DNA from: Akebia trifoliata
Taxonomy: Eukaryota > Streptophyta > Magnoliopsida > Ranunculales > Lardizabalaceae
Reading direction: 5' to 3'
Length of the DNA stretch: 64,000 bases
NCBI GenBank assembly: GCA_017979445.1
Contig: CM030706.1
Location: 8,108,967-8,172,966, forward strand
The translations under genes and the position numbers were made by a program. This document shows positions 1 to 10,904 of the stretch, in pieces. Each line of letters opens with the position of its first letter. The first letter of the stretch is position 1. The notes under the pieces were generated by a model, which did no database searches, was not told the origin of the DNA, and saw only the letters and a list, made by a program, of their open reading frames with translations.

Positions 1-730
1 CTCAATTTATAAAAGTATGTGAAGAAAATAATTAAAATTGGCCAAAAATAGGTTATATATGCAATTTGGGATAAAATCATTGAAGACTAGTCAAAGCTGA
101 TGAAAATTTCGCTAAGTGTCAAAAATATAATTTTTCAAAGTTCTTCAAATGTAAAACGATTTTTTGGAATAGAGAGTTGTTACCACGAGATTTAACATCA
201 TATAATTTTGAAACTTAATTTCAAGAAAAAATTAAAGAAATCAGAGATTGTAAATCTGACAAAAATGTTCAAATTTGCATTTTATTTTTGTACCCAAAAA
301 TTAGATTTTAATTTGTTAAGTAATCCTTCTCCTACGAAACCAAAAATACCAGACCAGATTATAGAACAATATTGTGGCAACGTAGACCTAAGTGGTCATA
401 CTGGATCCTAAGGAACCATCACAATGGTCGGCCTATACTTGAACGAGAATGCTATGTCGTCCAACAGAGCCTAGAAGAAGGTGACTCGCGTAGACAACTA
501 GATTTTTAAGCTATTCCCATTATTTTCAAATGGGGGTATTCCCTTATTTTTATTAAATAACTTAAAGTAAATGTTTCCATTTACTTAAATGTTTTTAATG
601 AAACTAAGGTACTTAAACTTTATGTGCTATTGGGAAAATACAATATTGAAAAAGTATTAAAAATCTGGTCCTGTCGGTGTGATCGACAGAGAGAAAATTT
701 TGGTGGTGGCATGGTCGGTGCCATTGATAG
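1..730. repeat. Direct repeat, copy A (LTR-like)
   Basis: This block is repeated almost exactly at 5199-5928, with only about half a dozen differences seen by eye. It begins at the window edge, so the repeat may extend further left, and it stops exactly at the 100-N gap. Copy B continues into sequence with gypsy LTR character, so the pair may be LTRs of one element about 5.2 kb apart. The alternative is a duplicated contig end created at assembly. No coding potential is convincing here. Confidence 0.8.
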
Positions 731-830
731 NNNNNNNNNNNNNNNNNNNNNNNNNNNNNNNNNNNNNNNNNNNNNNNNNNNNNNNNNNNNNNNNNNNNNN
801 NNNNNNNNNNNNNNNNNNNNNNNNNNNNNN
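731..830. other. Scaffold gap of 100 N
   Basis: Exactly one hundred undetermined bases. This is the conventional placeholder for a gap of unknown size. The sequence on its left matches copy B of the direct repeat, but the sequence on its right (from 831) does not match the continuation of copy B, so sequence is missing or misjoined here. Short reading frames spanning the gap are meaningless. Confidence 0.97.
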
Positions 831-1909
831 AAATTTTCTGGTAGTTATAGATGCACACATTAAGAATCTTGTAGGCTATTGCTAACAACTTAGATGAGTC
901 ATGTGAGGACATATGAATTTTCACAATTCAGAGCAAATGCGTGGGACATAAGCAGCCTTTGTTTATTGCAACTTTGTGGAGATCAATTATGAGGAAAATT
1001 TGGTCCTTATATCTTTGGGTTGCACACATCACAGTCGACATTTGTGGCGGCCCACTCTTTAGTGGTTTTTACTCTTGTACCCTTCTATATTAGTCCCCTC
1101 ATGTAGCCCTTCCCCTCTATGATGGCATTCATTTTGGTACCTTTTTTTTCCTTTTGGAGCCCCTAGGTAGTCCTTTCTCCATGTCTCTCATTTTGGGATT
1201 CAAGCCCAAGATGTGGCGTTGGCTCTGATGCCAATTTAGACAAACCTAACCAATACACCAAAAGCACTGAGGTGGTAATGGTGTAGATTGTTTAGCTCTT
1301 ATCTCTTGGAGTTGTAACAAAGTAGTAATGGCTAGCCACTAGCCATTGATTATGCATCAATGGTTCCGTTATGCTGTTATTTTATCGTTAATGTAATAAT
1401 ATTTAGCTTCACTAATCATTTTTAAGGGGGCAAATTAAGTATGTTCATTATCCTTAGCAAGATCACATTACAATCTGTCAATAACTGTGAAGCATCTTTA
1501 TAAAATGAGAAAGAGACTGCATTGTAATACAACCCAAACCCAAGACCCTTATAGTTGTGCAATGGCCTCAAGCCTAAGTTTGATTAGTGGGTCTAGAATC
1601 TGCATAATTAGGACTTCTTTGAGTTTAATTAGGTGTTATTAATAAGTCAGGCATGTGGGTTAATTGGGATATACTAATTATGTTTTGTAGTTGATTGAGA
1701 ATATTTTTTTGGGTTCAAGACCTTGTATGCCAAGAGAGATTCTTCATTGGGTGGTGTGATTCTATTCAGAAACTGGTGATACTCGGGTTCTCCATTTTGT
1801 TTGAATTTGACTTCATCGATATTATCCATGTATTTTGTTTATCAGGAAAATTTCATATGTCCATTTTTAAGAGGAGATGTTGTCGAAATTTCTATAGAAT
1901 TATTGATTT
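831..1909. other. Gene-free stretch with retroelement debris
   Basis: No reading frame here resembles a gene. At 1221-1234 the minus strand reads GGCATCAGAGCC preceded by ATT, close to the primer-binding site complementary to initiator methionine tRNA (TGGTATCAGAGC) used by many plant copia elements. This suggests an old copia LTR boundary on the minus strand. The surrounding sequence is otherwise unremarkable. Confidence 0.4.
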
Positions 1910-2256
1910 TTTATAGAATTATAAATTTTTTAAAATTAAAATAATTATTTTATAAAATTTTAATATAAATTTATTATATGTATATATATTTAATGTAATT
2001 ATATATTTATAAGGGTATTATGGTAATTTTTTATGTATTCTGGGTGCATTATAAACATTAAGGGTATTCTAGTCATTTTATCCTAATACAGTAGAATCCA
2101 GAAGCTATATCAAACAATAATTACCAAATTTTGGTAAACAGCACAACAATTTTACAAAAACTCTATCAAACAAGCTTTTCAGTGTTTCAGCCTTTGACAA
2201 TAGATTTTGACAACAGCTTCTTACAGCAGATTCTAACAGTTGTATCAAACGGGGCC
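1910..2256. mobile_element. End of a TIR-type DNA element (partial)
   Basis: The right end reads ATCAAACGGGGCC, which on the minus strand begins GGCCCCGTTTGAT. This terminus is typical of plant PIF/Harbinger-like and related non-autonomous elements, and it is followed by TAA as a possible target duplicate. The left part is a very AT-rich run and I could not find the matching left terminus, so the element is probably truncated. Confidence 0.35.
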
Positions 2257-5198
2257 TAAGTATCCAATCGGAAGTGAACTTTGTTGGAATTATTGAGGGT
2301 ATTTTTGTGAATTGATTAAATTCTTTAATAATAGATATTTTAGTAATTTTGATGTTGGTAGGTTGGCTTTGAATAATTTTGCAAATGATTTGCTCTAGTC
2401 TTTGCTTTGTGCTTTAAATCATTTGCTGAAATTTCTTAAGAATTTAGATGGTTCATGAAATTTTTTCACATTGGGCTTCCAAGCACCCATAAAATTGATT
2501 TGTAGGCTCGACATTGCAAATTTGATTCGACATTTTGGATGTAAGTTATTCACAATATGACTTTTTTTTTTTTGTTTGGGCGTGAGATGAAAATTGATCT
2601 CTTTCTTTGATTCTTTCGTGAAATGCCGGATTCATCCTAAATGTCAACTTGTTTTTGTAATAGAATGAAATTTTTTGATAATACCAACACCATTGGTATG
2701 TTAGACTGACTAAGTCACTTTTAAGAATGAGTTGTGTTATTGATAGAGAATGCTTATAAGAGTTAAGATTCTTTTTAAGCACAAGATTCATATTATTGTC
2801 TAATATTGGATGATATTTCATGCTAAAGGTTCGGGTACATGACCATGAGATTATCGTTAAGGTTAAGGTTCTTACGTTATTACCCAAAACGGTCACAGCC
2901 ACAAATCAAGTTGGCGTTTAATTTTATTTATATGGTAGTCATAGTGTTAGTATGTTATTATTAATTAGATGGATGGAAGTAACTGATTCTTGAGCTAGCA
3001 TTGTAGAATATTTATTTCAATTAATGATCGATCACACTTGAGAAGCTTCTTATCGGAAAACTATTATATCACATATAGATAGATTCGATTCGATGAACTT
3101 ATGTTAGTAATATTTCATTAGTTTGGTAACTCATGGGATCAACTCTCCTCAAGCCTTTACCAACTTTTACCACATTTGATCCATGAAACATGTAATTGAG
3201 TAATTGTAAGTTTTCAGCAAGGAATATTCCATATCTGTATATTGAATAGTGGGAAGTTCTTGATAAAGAATCTATACCTATGCAAATGGGAGAATATCTA
3301 AGATTGGGTAAAGGATATTATTAAATATTCAAATATAAATTGGTTTTTTTTTCTTGTAATAATTTTTTGAAAGATCATTTTATTTGGTAAATCAATTTTT
3401 CTATGTAAACGTTTGTAGACTAATTCTACATGATAAAAGAGTTTCTCAAAATAGATCGATCAAAATTCAAAGGCATATATATTGGTTATTATGTTAAGGA
3501 AAGACCTAACTGAGATTGTGTGTTAGGGTTACATGCCCTAATTGAAATCATTTCGACTTTCTATTTTCTTCACATTTACAAAAGTTTTTCTACTTTTCTT
3601 ATAGCGCCTCCAGATTCTAGTATTCTAAGACACTAAATAACACTACGCAAAGATGATAATAGCATAAATAGATAATAAAGTGATAAAAAGATAATAGAAT
3701 AACGCATATGAATAACTAAAGACCAAAATATCTATCAGAGTGTAGAAACTAAACATCAATTACAACCTATAATTCATTTAGAATACTCCCAATACACAAC
3801 CTCAACAAAATAAAATAAACAAGTAAACCTTATGATCATCCTCAAGTAGATGAGGGTTGTAACTCATCAGAATGATGAACCTCAAGTACATTCTTGTACT
3901 TTAACTCCTTGAAGATTGACACCTCAATAACTGACATATCTGAAATGGTGAAAGATGGGATGAGTAATAAAGAGTTATCAAGCAAGAAATAAATATCTCA
4001 AACTAACAGTCCTCTAAATTTGAGGAAAAAAAATCATTCTAAAGCGTTTGAAACATATGCATGTTTTTCAATGTAATATTTAGCTTAATGTATAATTATA
4101 CTTGAAATATAAATAACTGTAGGTTTTGTCATAACATAACTCTAAAAAAATAAAGAATAACCAAAAGCAATAATCATTTGCAAAAATAATTAATTTTCCA
4201 ATTTTACTATCAAGATATAATATCATCCTTAAAAAAATCATGAATTTTTTTGTAACATAATGTAAACAAGGCTGGACATATAAATAGATCAATTTATCAA
4301 TTTGTAATTATTCTCAATTTAAAATCCATATAATATTAATAATAATATTATTACATGCAAATAGTGGTAGTGTAGTTGATAAGAGTGTGAGAATCACGAT
4401 TGGATACCTATTAGTTAGGATCCGAATATGTTTCAAACTTCACCAATGTGGAACCCCATTGTTAGTTCTTGATTTCGTGGTCGATTGTTGCATTTACCAG
4501 AACTTGGATGACCATTTATTCAACTTAGGTTGACCGTTGACTATGACCATAAGGTATAAGTTCTTTCACAAAGTGTTAGAATGTTCGACTATTCTAGACA
4601 ATTAATGATCATGGACTGGTCATCTTCATCTAAGCCTATCAGGCGAACATATGATTCTTTAATGACATCTCAACACTGCCACAAACTACCTTTTCACCAC
4701 AAAGTTCATTGGTAAAGATAGAAAAGAATATCCCGAATCTCAGTTGTGATGCTATTCCCCTATACATGGTGACTACATAGGAGTTTACGATCACAATCGT
4801 TCATCCTAGGATATTATGTTACTTTGGATGTGATATGACAAATTATCCTGTCAGGCATTCATAAACTCTTTAAGAGATCCCAAAATAATTTTATATATAC
4901 ATTTTCTTTTTGAAAATAAAATAGAAATTAACAATACAAGTATGTGGAATGTATATCCAATTTTCTACCGTACAACGGCTCAACTCGTAAAAATAAACAA
5001 CAATACACATCGCCTCTTGATAATAGAAATAAATGAGAGCTTACATTTTCATTTATTATATATACGATATCACACCTACAATGCGATCCCTCAAATTTTT
5101 AATAAATCAAACTATTTTCTTTTTCAAGTTCAACCAAATCTTTCTATATTATTTGAAGAGATAAAAGTAAATTATTCAATAAAGTTTAAATATTAAAA
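2257..5198. other. Long gene-free AT-rich stretch
   Basis: About 2.9 kb between the terminus at 2256 and copy B of the direct repeat. The reading frames are short and have no recognisable domain on either strand. The part from about 4380 to 4900 has the texture of degenerate copia LTR or leader sequence, but I cannot place a terminus. If copies A and B are LTRs, this would be their internal region, and it lacks visible gag or pol. Confidence 0.5.
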
Positions 5199-6846
5199 CT
5201 CAATTTATAAAAGTATGTGAAGAAAATAATTAAAATTGGCCAAAAATAGGTTATATATGCAATTTGGGATAAAACCATTGAAGACTAGTCAAAGCTGATG
5301 AAAATTTCGCTAAGTGTCAAAAATATAATTTTTCAAAGTTCTTCAAATGTAAAACGATTTTTTGGAATAGAGAGTTGTTACCACGAGATTTAACATCATA
5401 TAATTTTGAAACTTAATTTCAAGAAAAAATTAAAGAAATCAGAGATTGTAAATCTGACAAAAACGTTCAAATTTGCATTTTATTTTTGAACTCAAAAATT
5501 AGATTTTGATTTGTTAAGTAATCCTTCTCCTACGAAACCAAAAATACCAGACCAGATTATAGAACAATATTGTGGCAACGTAGACCTAAGTGGTCATACT
5601 GGATCCTAAGGAACCATCACAATGGTCGGCCTATACTTGAACGAGAATGCTATGTCGTCCAACAGAGCCTAGAAGAAGGTGACTCGCGTAGACAACTAGA
5701 TTTTTAAGCTATTCCCATTATTTTCAAATGGGGGTATTCCCTTATTTTTATTAAATAACTTAAAGTAAATGTTTCCATTTACTTAAATGTTTTTAATGAA
5801 ACTAAGGTACTTAAACTTTATGTGCTATTGGGAAAATACAATATTGAAAAAGTATTAAAAATCTGGTCCTGTCGGTGTGATCGACAGAGAGAAAATTTTG
5901 GTGGTGGCATGGTCGGTGCCATTGATAGAAATGAACCAACTTCAGTTTTGTTCTTCAAAAACTTCTCCGATTTTTCCCCAAATTCATCTAAAATTTTCAA
6001 ATATCATTTTGAAACATAGATCAAGAAAGAAAAACATTAAATCAATTTATTCTAAATATGATTTTTGTAAACGATATCATTTCCCTTAATTTGTAACAAG
6101 TATATTGATTTTTTGGAATCAAGATATAAGATGTTACGAAATCTACGACTATTAGGAAGGTCTAGAAGTTCCCTACCTTAGTTCCACATTCTAAGAGCCT
6201 AGAAATTCACCGTGGATTGAAATAGATCGAAGGTTGTCTCTTGAATATCTTCAAAAACTCTATTTCTTCGTTCTCCTCCAAGTCTACGACGAGTCGACCA
6301 CTTTTCTCTTCTACGCCGAACCCCAACAGAACCTCTACGTGTGTGGAAATTGAGTCGAAAGCTTGATAGAAGCTAAGGTTTTCTCTAAGATTTCTTTTCG
6401 GAGAGGAAAATAGTGTAGGTGGATTAAAAATCTGTAAATTTACTTAAGTTAGATATTTAACAGTCATTTATCAATTTGTTTTAAAAAGTCCATATCCCGA
6501 AGTCCAATTGTTGCGATTATAGTCTATTTTGATCAATTTTTCTATAAGAATCTAAAGGTTTCATCGGATTTACAAAATTCTGATTTTGAAAAAATTGTCA
6601 TTCTTTTAGGTAGAAATGTGACACGCAACTCGAGGATTTTATAACATTTTTCTCAAAACTCGGATTGATGTGTGCTTACAGGCTAATATATGTTTTTCGA
6701 CCCTTCTGAATCTAATGGTGGTATTAGTTTTCCTCAAAAGTTTGTAAATTAGAATCCATACTTTTTATCCACGTAAATTTAAAATCTACAAAATTAAAAC
6801 TTCAAAATTTCCTCGAGATACAAGTCGATTTTTTTGGGTTATTACA
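5199..6846 (-). repeat. Direct repeat copy B within a gypsy-like LTR
   Basis: Positions 5199-5928 duplicate 1-730. Beyond that the block runs without a break to about 6846. There the minus strand begins TGTAATAACCC, a common start of plant Ty3/gypsy (Tekay/Del-like) LTRs. The interior has no coding potential and mixes AT-rich and short GC-richer tracts, as LTRs of this group do. I infer a minus-strand LTR. The other boundary is not certain because copy A is cut by the gap and the window edge. Confidence 0.45.
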
Positions 6847-6897
6847 TTTCTTTAAAACATTCTAATACAAATGATTTCCAGTAGTAATATATATACT

Positions 6898-7264
6898 ATT
6901 GGCATTCGACAACCAACGTTAAGGAGCCAACGTTGTCTAATATGTCTTAAAAGTTTTGGATTTAGCTGAGTTTTTGTTAAGATGATTTCTTTGGTGAGGA
7001 GATCATCCTCACAAAAAATCAGCTCAATTTGAAACTTCTGAGTCCATCAAAATTGATTTACAAATTTTCAATAAAAAATTGACAGTCCACAAATTTTAAA
7101 CCATTTTTAATGGGATTAGAAATTTCAGATTAGGCTGATTTTTTTGTGAGGCTGATCTTCTCACTATAGAGATCATCCTCAAACAAAATCATCCCAATTC
7201 AAAACTTTTATGCCATATAAGGCAAACCTGTTGGCTCCCTAATGTTGGTTGTCGAACCTGACCC
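6898..7264. mobile_element. MITE with double-hairpin core (copy a)
   Basis: The ends are inverted repeats. The left end reads TTCGACAACCAACGTTAAGG, and the complement of the right end reads TTCGACAACCAACATTAGGG, preceded by GGGTCAGG and TATA. Inside lie two long imperfect hairpins of the GATGATCTC...GAGATCATC type separated by a short spacer, a core shared with several other elements in this window. There is no coding capacity, so it must be non-autonomous. TA-rich sequence flanks both sides. Confidence 0.75.
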
Positions 7265-7275
7265 TATATACATAC

Positions 7276-7494
7276 AAGGTTAGGATCCCTTGATTCCTAA
7301 GAATGACTCATGAAAAAACCACATGATCCCAACCCTTTAAATAGAAAATCCTATGGTAGAGATTTATCCTTGGCATAAGTATCTCCGAGATTTGTGTTAT
7401 CAAGATACTCATAAATCTCAACCATTGGATTTTGTGTTTGATTGGGATCATGTGTTTTTTTCATGAGTCATTATTAGGAGTCAACGGATCCCAA

Positions 7495-7496
<2 letters not shown>
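7276..7496. mobile_element. MITE family b, copy 1
   Basis: A 220-bp element whose ends are inverted copies of about 50 bp. The left end contains GATTCCTAAGAATGACTCAT, and the complement of the right end contains GACTCCTAATAATGACTCAT. The centre also folds, because AGATACTCATAAATCTCAACC pairs imperfectly with the left half. A second copy is at 42863-43088. Its left flank is TATATACATACA and its right flank is the TA tract 7497-7548. Confidence 0.8.

Positions 7497-7548
<52 letters not shown>
7497..7548. repeat. (TA)n microsatellite
   Basis: An uninterrupted TA tract of about 26 repeats. It sits exactly between two MITEs, copy b on the left and copy c on the right. Confidence 0.97.
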
Positions 7549-7550
<2 letters not shown>

Positions 7551-7892
7551 ATAACTTTCAATGAACAATCTTAGAGGGACAACGTTGGGAGACATAATTT
7601 GTCCTATATGACTTAAAAGTTTTGGATTGGGCTGATTTTTTGTCAAGATGATCTCTATGGTGAGGAGATTATCCTCACAAAAAATAGCTCAATCTGAAAC
7701 TTCTAACCCCATCCAAAGTGATTTATAAATTAACGATAAAAATCAATGGTTCACAATTCTTCAACTTTGTAAACCACTTTTGATGGGGGTAGAAGGTTCA
7801 GATTGAGCTGACTTTTTGTGAGGATGATCTCCTCACCATAGTGATAATCCTCACAAAAAATCAGCCCAATCCAAAATTCTTAAGCCATATAG
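7549..7892. mobile_element. MITE with double-hairpin core (copy c)
   Basis: This element starts directly after the TA tract. It contains two successive hairpins of the TGAGGATGATCTC type, separated by about 60 bp. The inner inverted arms include TCCTATATGACTTAAAAGTT on the left and its near complement AATTCTTAAGCCATATAGGA on the right. Its outer ends are less clear than in the other copies. Confidence 0.65.
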
Positions 7893-8640
7893 GATAGGGT
7901 TATATGGACCGAAGGACCATCCATCTCAATGGACCACATGTCAAAGTGGCATCCGCATACACCGTCGGGTGTCGCAAGTATGTAGAGCATAAAATTTTAT
8001 GAACTCTAAAACAAAATAGAATTGAAAAAAAAAAAGATTTTTTTTCAAGAGGACAAACAAGAGGTTGAGTTGTCATTTGGACCAATGCAACAGTCCACTA
8101 AAAAAAGCCCCCACCATTCATACCACATTTTTTCTCCTATTTGAGTTTGATGTTTCTAAATGGGCTGATTTTTTATGACGATGATTTTCTTACCATAGAC
8201 ATCATCCTCAGCAAAAGTGAGTCCATTGTAAAACTTCTAACCCCATCAAAAGTGGTTTACAAACAATGGACGATACATGATTATTCAACATGTAAACAAG
8301 AGTCAGAAGTTTTGAAATGGGTTGATTTTTGGTGATATGATTTTTACAAGCGAACTGGATGGTCCACGATTCTTCAACTTGCAAAGTGAGATTAAATGTT
8401 TCGGAATGGACTGTTTTTTTGCATCATCCTCATAAAAAATCAGTTCATTATGAAACTTCTAACCTATATAAGACAAAAAGCGTGGATTTTTTTGTTGGTT
8501 GACGATCATTCCCCACACATGCATATATATATATATATATGGGTAATAAGCCCATTCCAAAACTTTTAACCCATATAAAACAAAACTTTAGTTGGTGAAC
8601 CTAACTCTATATATATATATATATATATATACTAGAGTTC
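7893..8640. mobile_element. Degenerate double-hairpin MITEs and TA tracts
   Basis: Positions 8141-8480 hold a diverged copy of the double-hairpin core, with the same spacer motif GGTCCACGATTCTTCAACTT. Positions 8541-8612 hold only the right-hand quarter of another copy. TA tracts at about 8521-8541 and 8613-8633 bound the latter. Positions 7893-8140 contain nothing I recognise. Confidence 0.55.
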
Positions 8641-9245
8641 ACCCGTGCCTACGACATGAGCATCCTCTCTTGGGTTAAGGAGGTAAAAGAGAAAAATAAA
8701 TAAGATTGGTATTATAAAAAAGTTGAGATTAAAGGGGTAAAAGATGAAAATTAATAAAGTGGATTAAATGGGTAAAAGAAGAAATATAGTAAAGTTAGGG
8801 GAGGTGAAGAATAAATGAAATAAAATTAGTCCCAACAAACTATGACTTGATGGAAGGTGTATTATTAAAACAAATAAGATTAAAGAGGTAAGAGATGAAA
8901 AGTAATAAAGTTGATTAAAAGGGTAAAAGAAAAAATATAGTAAAATTAGAGGAGAGGACATCTTCTTTTGGGTGAAGGTGATAAAAGTGAAAAAGTATAG
9001 TTGGAGGCGTATTATTAAAAAAAATTGAGATTAAATGGGTAAAAAAGAAAATATAATAAAATTAGAAGGGGTGAAGAATAAAGAAAATAAAATGATTCCC
9101 ATGAAACTATAGTTTGATGAGAGGTTTAACCCACAAAACTATTTAAACAAATTTGATATTAAAGGGATAAAAGATGAAAAATGATAAAATGGATTAAAGG
9201 GATAAGAGAGACAATATAGTAAAATTAGGGGAGGTAAAAAATAAA
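8641..9245. repeat. Degenerate tandem repeat, purine-rich
   Basis: The phrase GGGTAAAAGA followed by an AATATAGTAAA...TTAGGGGAGGTGAAGAATAAA segment recurs about four times, at intervals of very roughly 130-190 bp and with many indels. The block begins just after a CTAGAGTTCACCCGTGC motif and a TA tract. Apart from that repetition it has no coding or structural signal. Confidence 0.6.
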
Positions 9246-9980
9246 TATCAAGATTTGACAATTTAATAAAATGCTAGAAAGTATATAAATCATATTATAT
9301 ATTTGTTTAAATACATGAGGTTTATTTATATTTTATACATCAAATTGGGTATAACTCGTTCTAGACCCAATTTGATTGTCCTTGGAGCTTAATATCAAGA
9401 TTTGACAAGCAACATGATTCGTTAAGAGCCTAATTTGATACTTATCGGATCAGTTCCAAATCTAATCTAATCCTTATCAGATTGGTACCAAATTGACACC
9501 AATCCCATCCTAACCCGATCCAATGACAATCTTAATGTTTTCCCACGTTCTTTTAATAAAATACCAAAAATTGCCTACTGGTTGAGCTCGACTCTGAGCT
9601 TGCTAGGGCGTTGGAGGGGGACCAAAGGCTCCCTACCTTGAAGGTGGTGGTTTAGGGGGCGGAGTCCTCCAAAGAAAATTTTCCAAGTGTATTTTTATAA
9701 TTTTACTAGTATCATGCAAAATCCTAGTTATGTTTTCTTTGAGTATATAAATTTTCCCTTTTTGGTAAAGTGATGCAATTTTGTAATTGCAAATTTTCTC
9801 TTCACAATGGAATCGGTGTGATAGAAGTTGTACCCCAATCTCGAGAAAATCACGTAAATCTTTGTGTTTCTGTGTGATTGCATCTTTTTTTTCTTCTCAT
9901 TCTCAATTGCTTCTATTTTTTGAAAGATTCAAAACTTCTTTGTTAATTCTACACCAAGAATGTGTATTTTGATTTTAGTT
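9246..9980 (+). mobile_element. Probable LTR fragment (copia-like)
   Basis: Positions 9246-9540 hold no gene. From about 9700 the sequence resembles a plant copia LTR: a promoter-like GAGTATATAAATTTTCCC near 9740, then about 200 bp of T-rich leader ending near 9970. I see no matching second LTR and no primer-binding site, so this is a fragment or solo LTR at best. Confidence 0.35.
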
Positions 9981-10061
9981 AATGAGAAATAATGTCTTGA
10001 AAACAACAATCATTGTCCTTTGTTATTCAATACCTTTGATTAACAATGAGTTGGTAAACCC

Positions 10062-10200
10062 TTAAAGAGTTGGCTCAATGGTAAAACAAGAGACATGGGT
10101 TTCCTCCCTCTGTTTGTGTATTCAAAATTTGGTGGTTTCTTGACTTACTATGTTGCACATTGAAAAACTAATCTAGGTTTGGGGTGTGCGATTGTAAGGA
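10062..10200 (+). mobile_element. tRNA-derived SINE-like sequence
   Basis: TTGGCTCAATGGT at about 10070-10082 matches the internal polymerase III A box. GTGTATTCAAAAT, about 45 bp downstream, resembles a decayed B box (GGTTCGAATCC). This spacing and the GGCTCAATGGTAAA start are typical of plant Au-like SINEs. The body then runs to about 10200. No clean poly-T or target duplication was found. Confidence 0.45.
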
Positions 10201-10564
10201 TTAGTCCCATCCCAAATGATATGGGGATACCCTGCATTTTAAAAAAAAATGAGTTGGTGCCTTATTATATAGTTGGGGGCATCCAAGTAATTTTTCCTCA
10301 TGATCGATTTTTTATGTTTAATTGTATTTATTGTATAATAATTTTGGTCTTAACAACAATTTTCAAAGTTTACATTAAAAGCCTTGATTTTTCTCCTCAA
10401 CCATTCATCTTCAATTTCTTGGGAGAAATATTTTTCCCTCCTCTTCAACCCTCAAGCTTAGGAACAAGATATGATTTTGGAGCAGTAAAAGGCCAAATGA
10501 AATTTGGGTAAAAAAAATATTTTTATAAGGGGTGAAGGCAATGTTGAAAATATTGGACTAAAGA

Positions 10565-10890
10565 AGTAATACCCTAGATTTTTAACACATATATTGAGGA
10601 AATTCGTAGGTCAAACAAATAGGAGATTTTTATAAAGTTGGAATTTGACAAATTCGACTACATCATTAGATCCGAACAAAAAAAAAAAAACCAAAATAAA
10701 CTATAAATCGCAAAAATTGGAATTCGGGAAATAGACTTTTTAATTAAAATAAAACAAATTGATTAATGACATTTACGTTTTTTTACTCTATAAATATTAT
10801 ACCCACGAAAATTCCAAATATCTTTTTCTAATTCACACGTTCTCCTTATCTAAATCAAAACCCTAGAGGAAACTATAATCTCTCGCCATC
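10565..10890 (+). mobile_element. Ty3/gypsy-type LTR fragment
   Basis: It starts near AATACCCTAGATTTTTAA, which resembles the TGTAATACCC start of plant gypsy LTRs. A TATAAATA box follows at about 10799, then a leader containing AAACCCTAG. The block is cut off where the antisense coding relic begins near 10905, so only part of an LTR is left. Confidence 0.4.
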
Positions 10891-10904
10891 TTCAACCTAG
10901 TTTT

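Noticed and set aside
613..924. Frames running across the N gap
   Set aside because: The residues are undetermined, and the frames arise from joining unrelated sequence across a gap.
7461..7646. Minus-strand frame with repeated IYIYIY
   Set aside because: This is the translation of a TA microsatellite between two MITEs.
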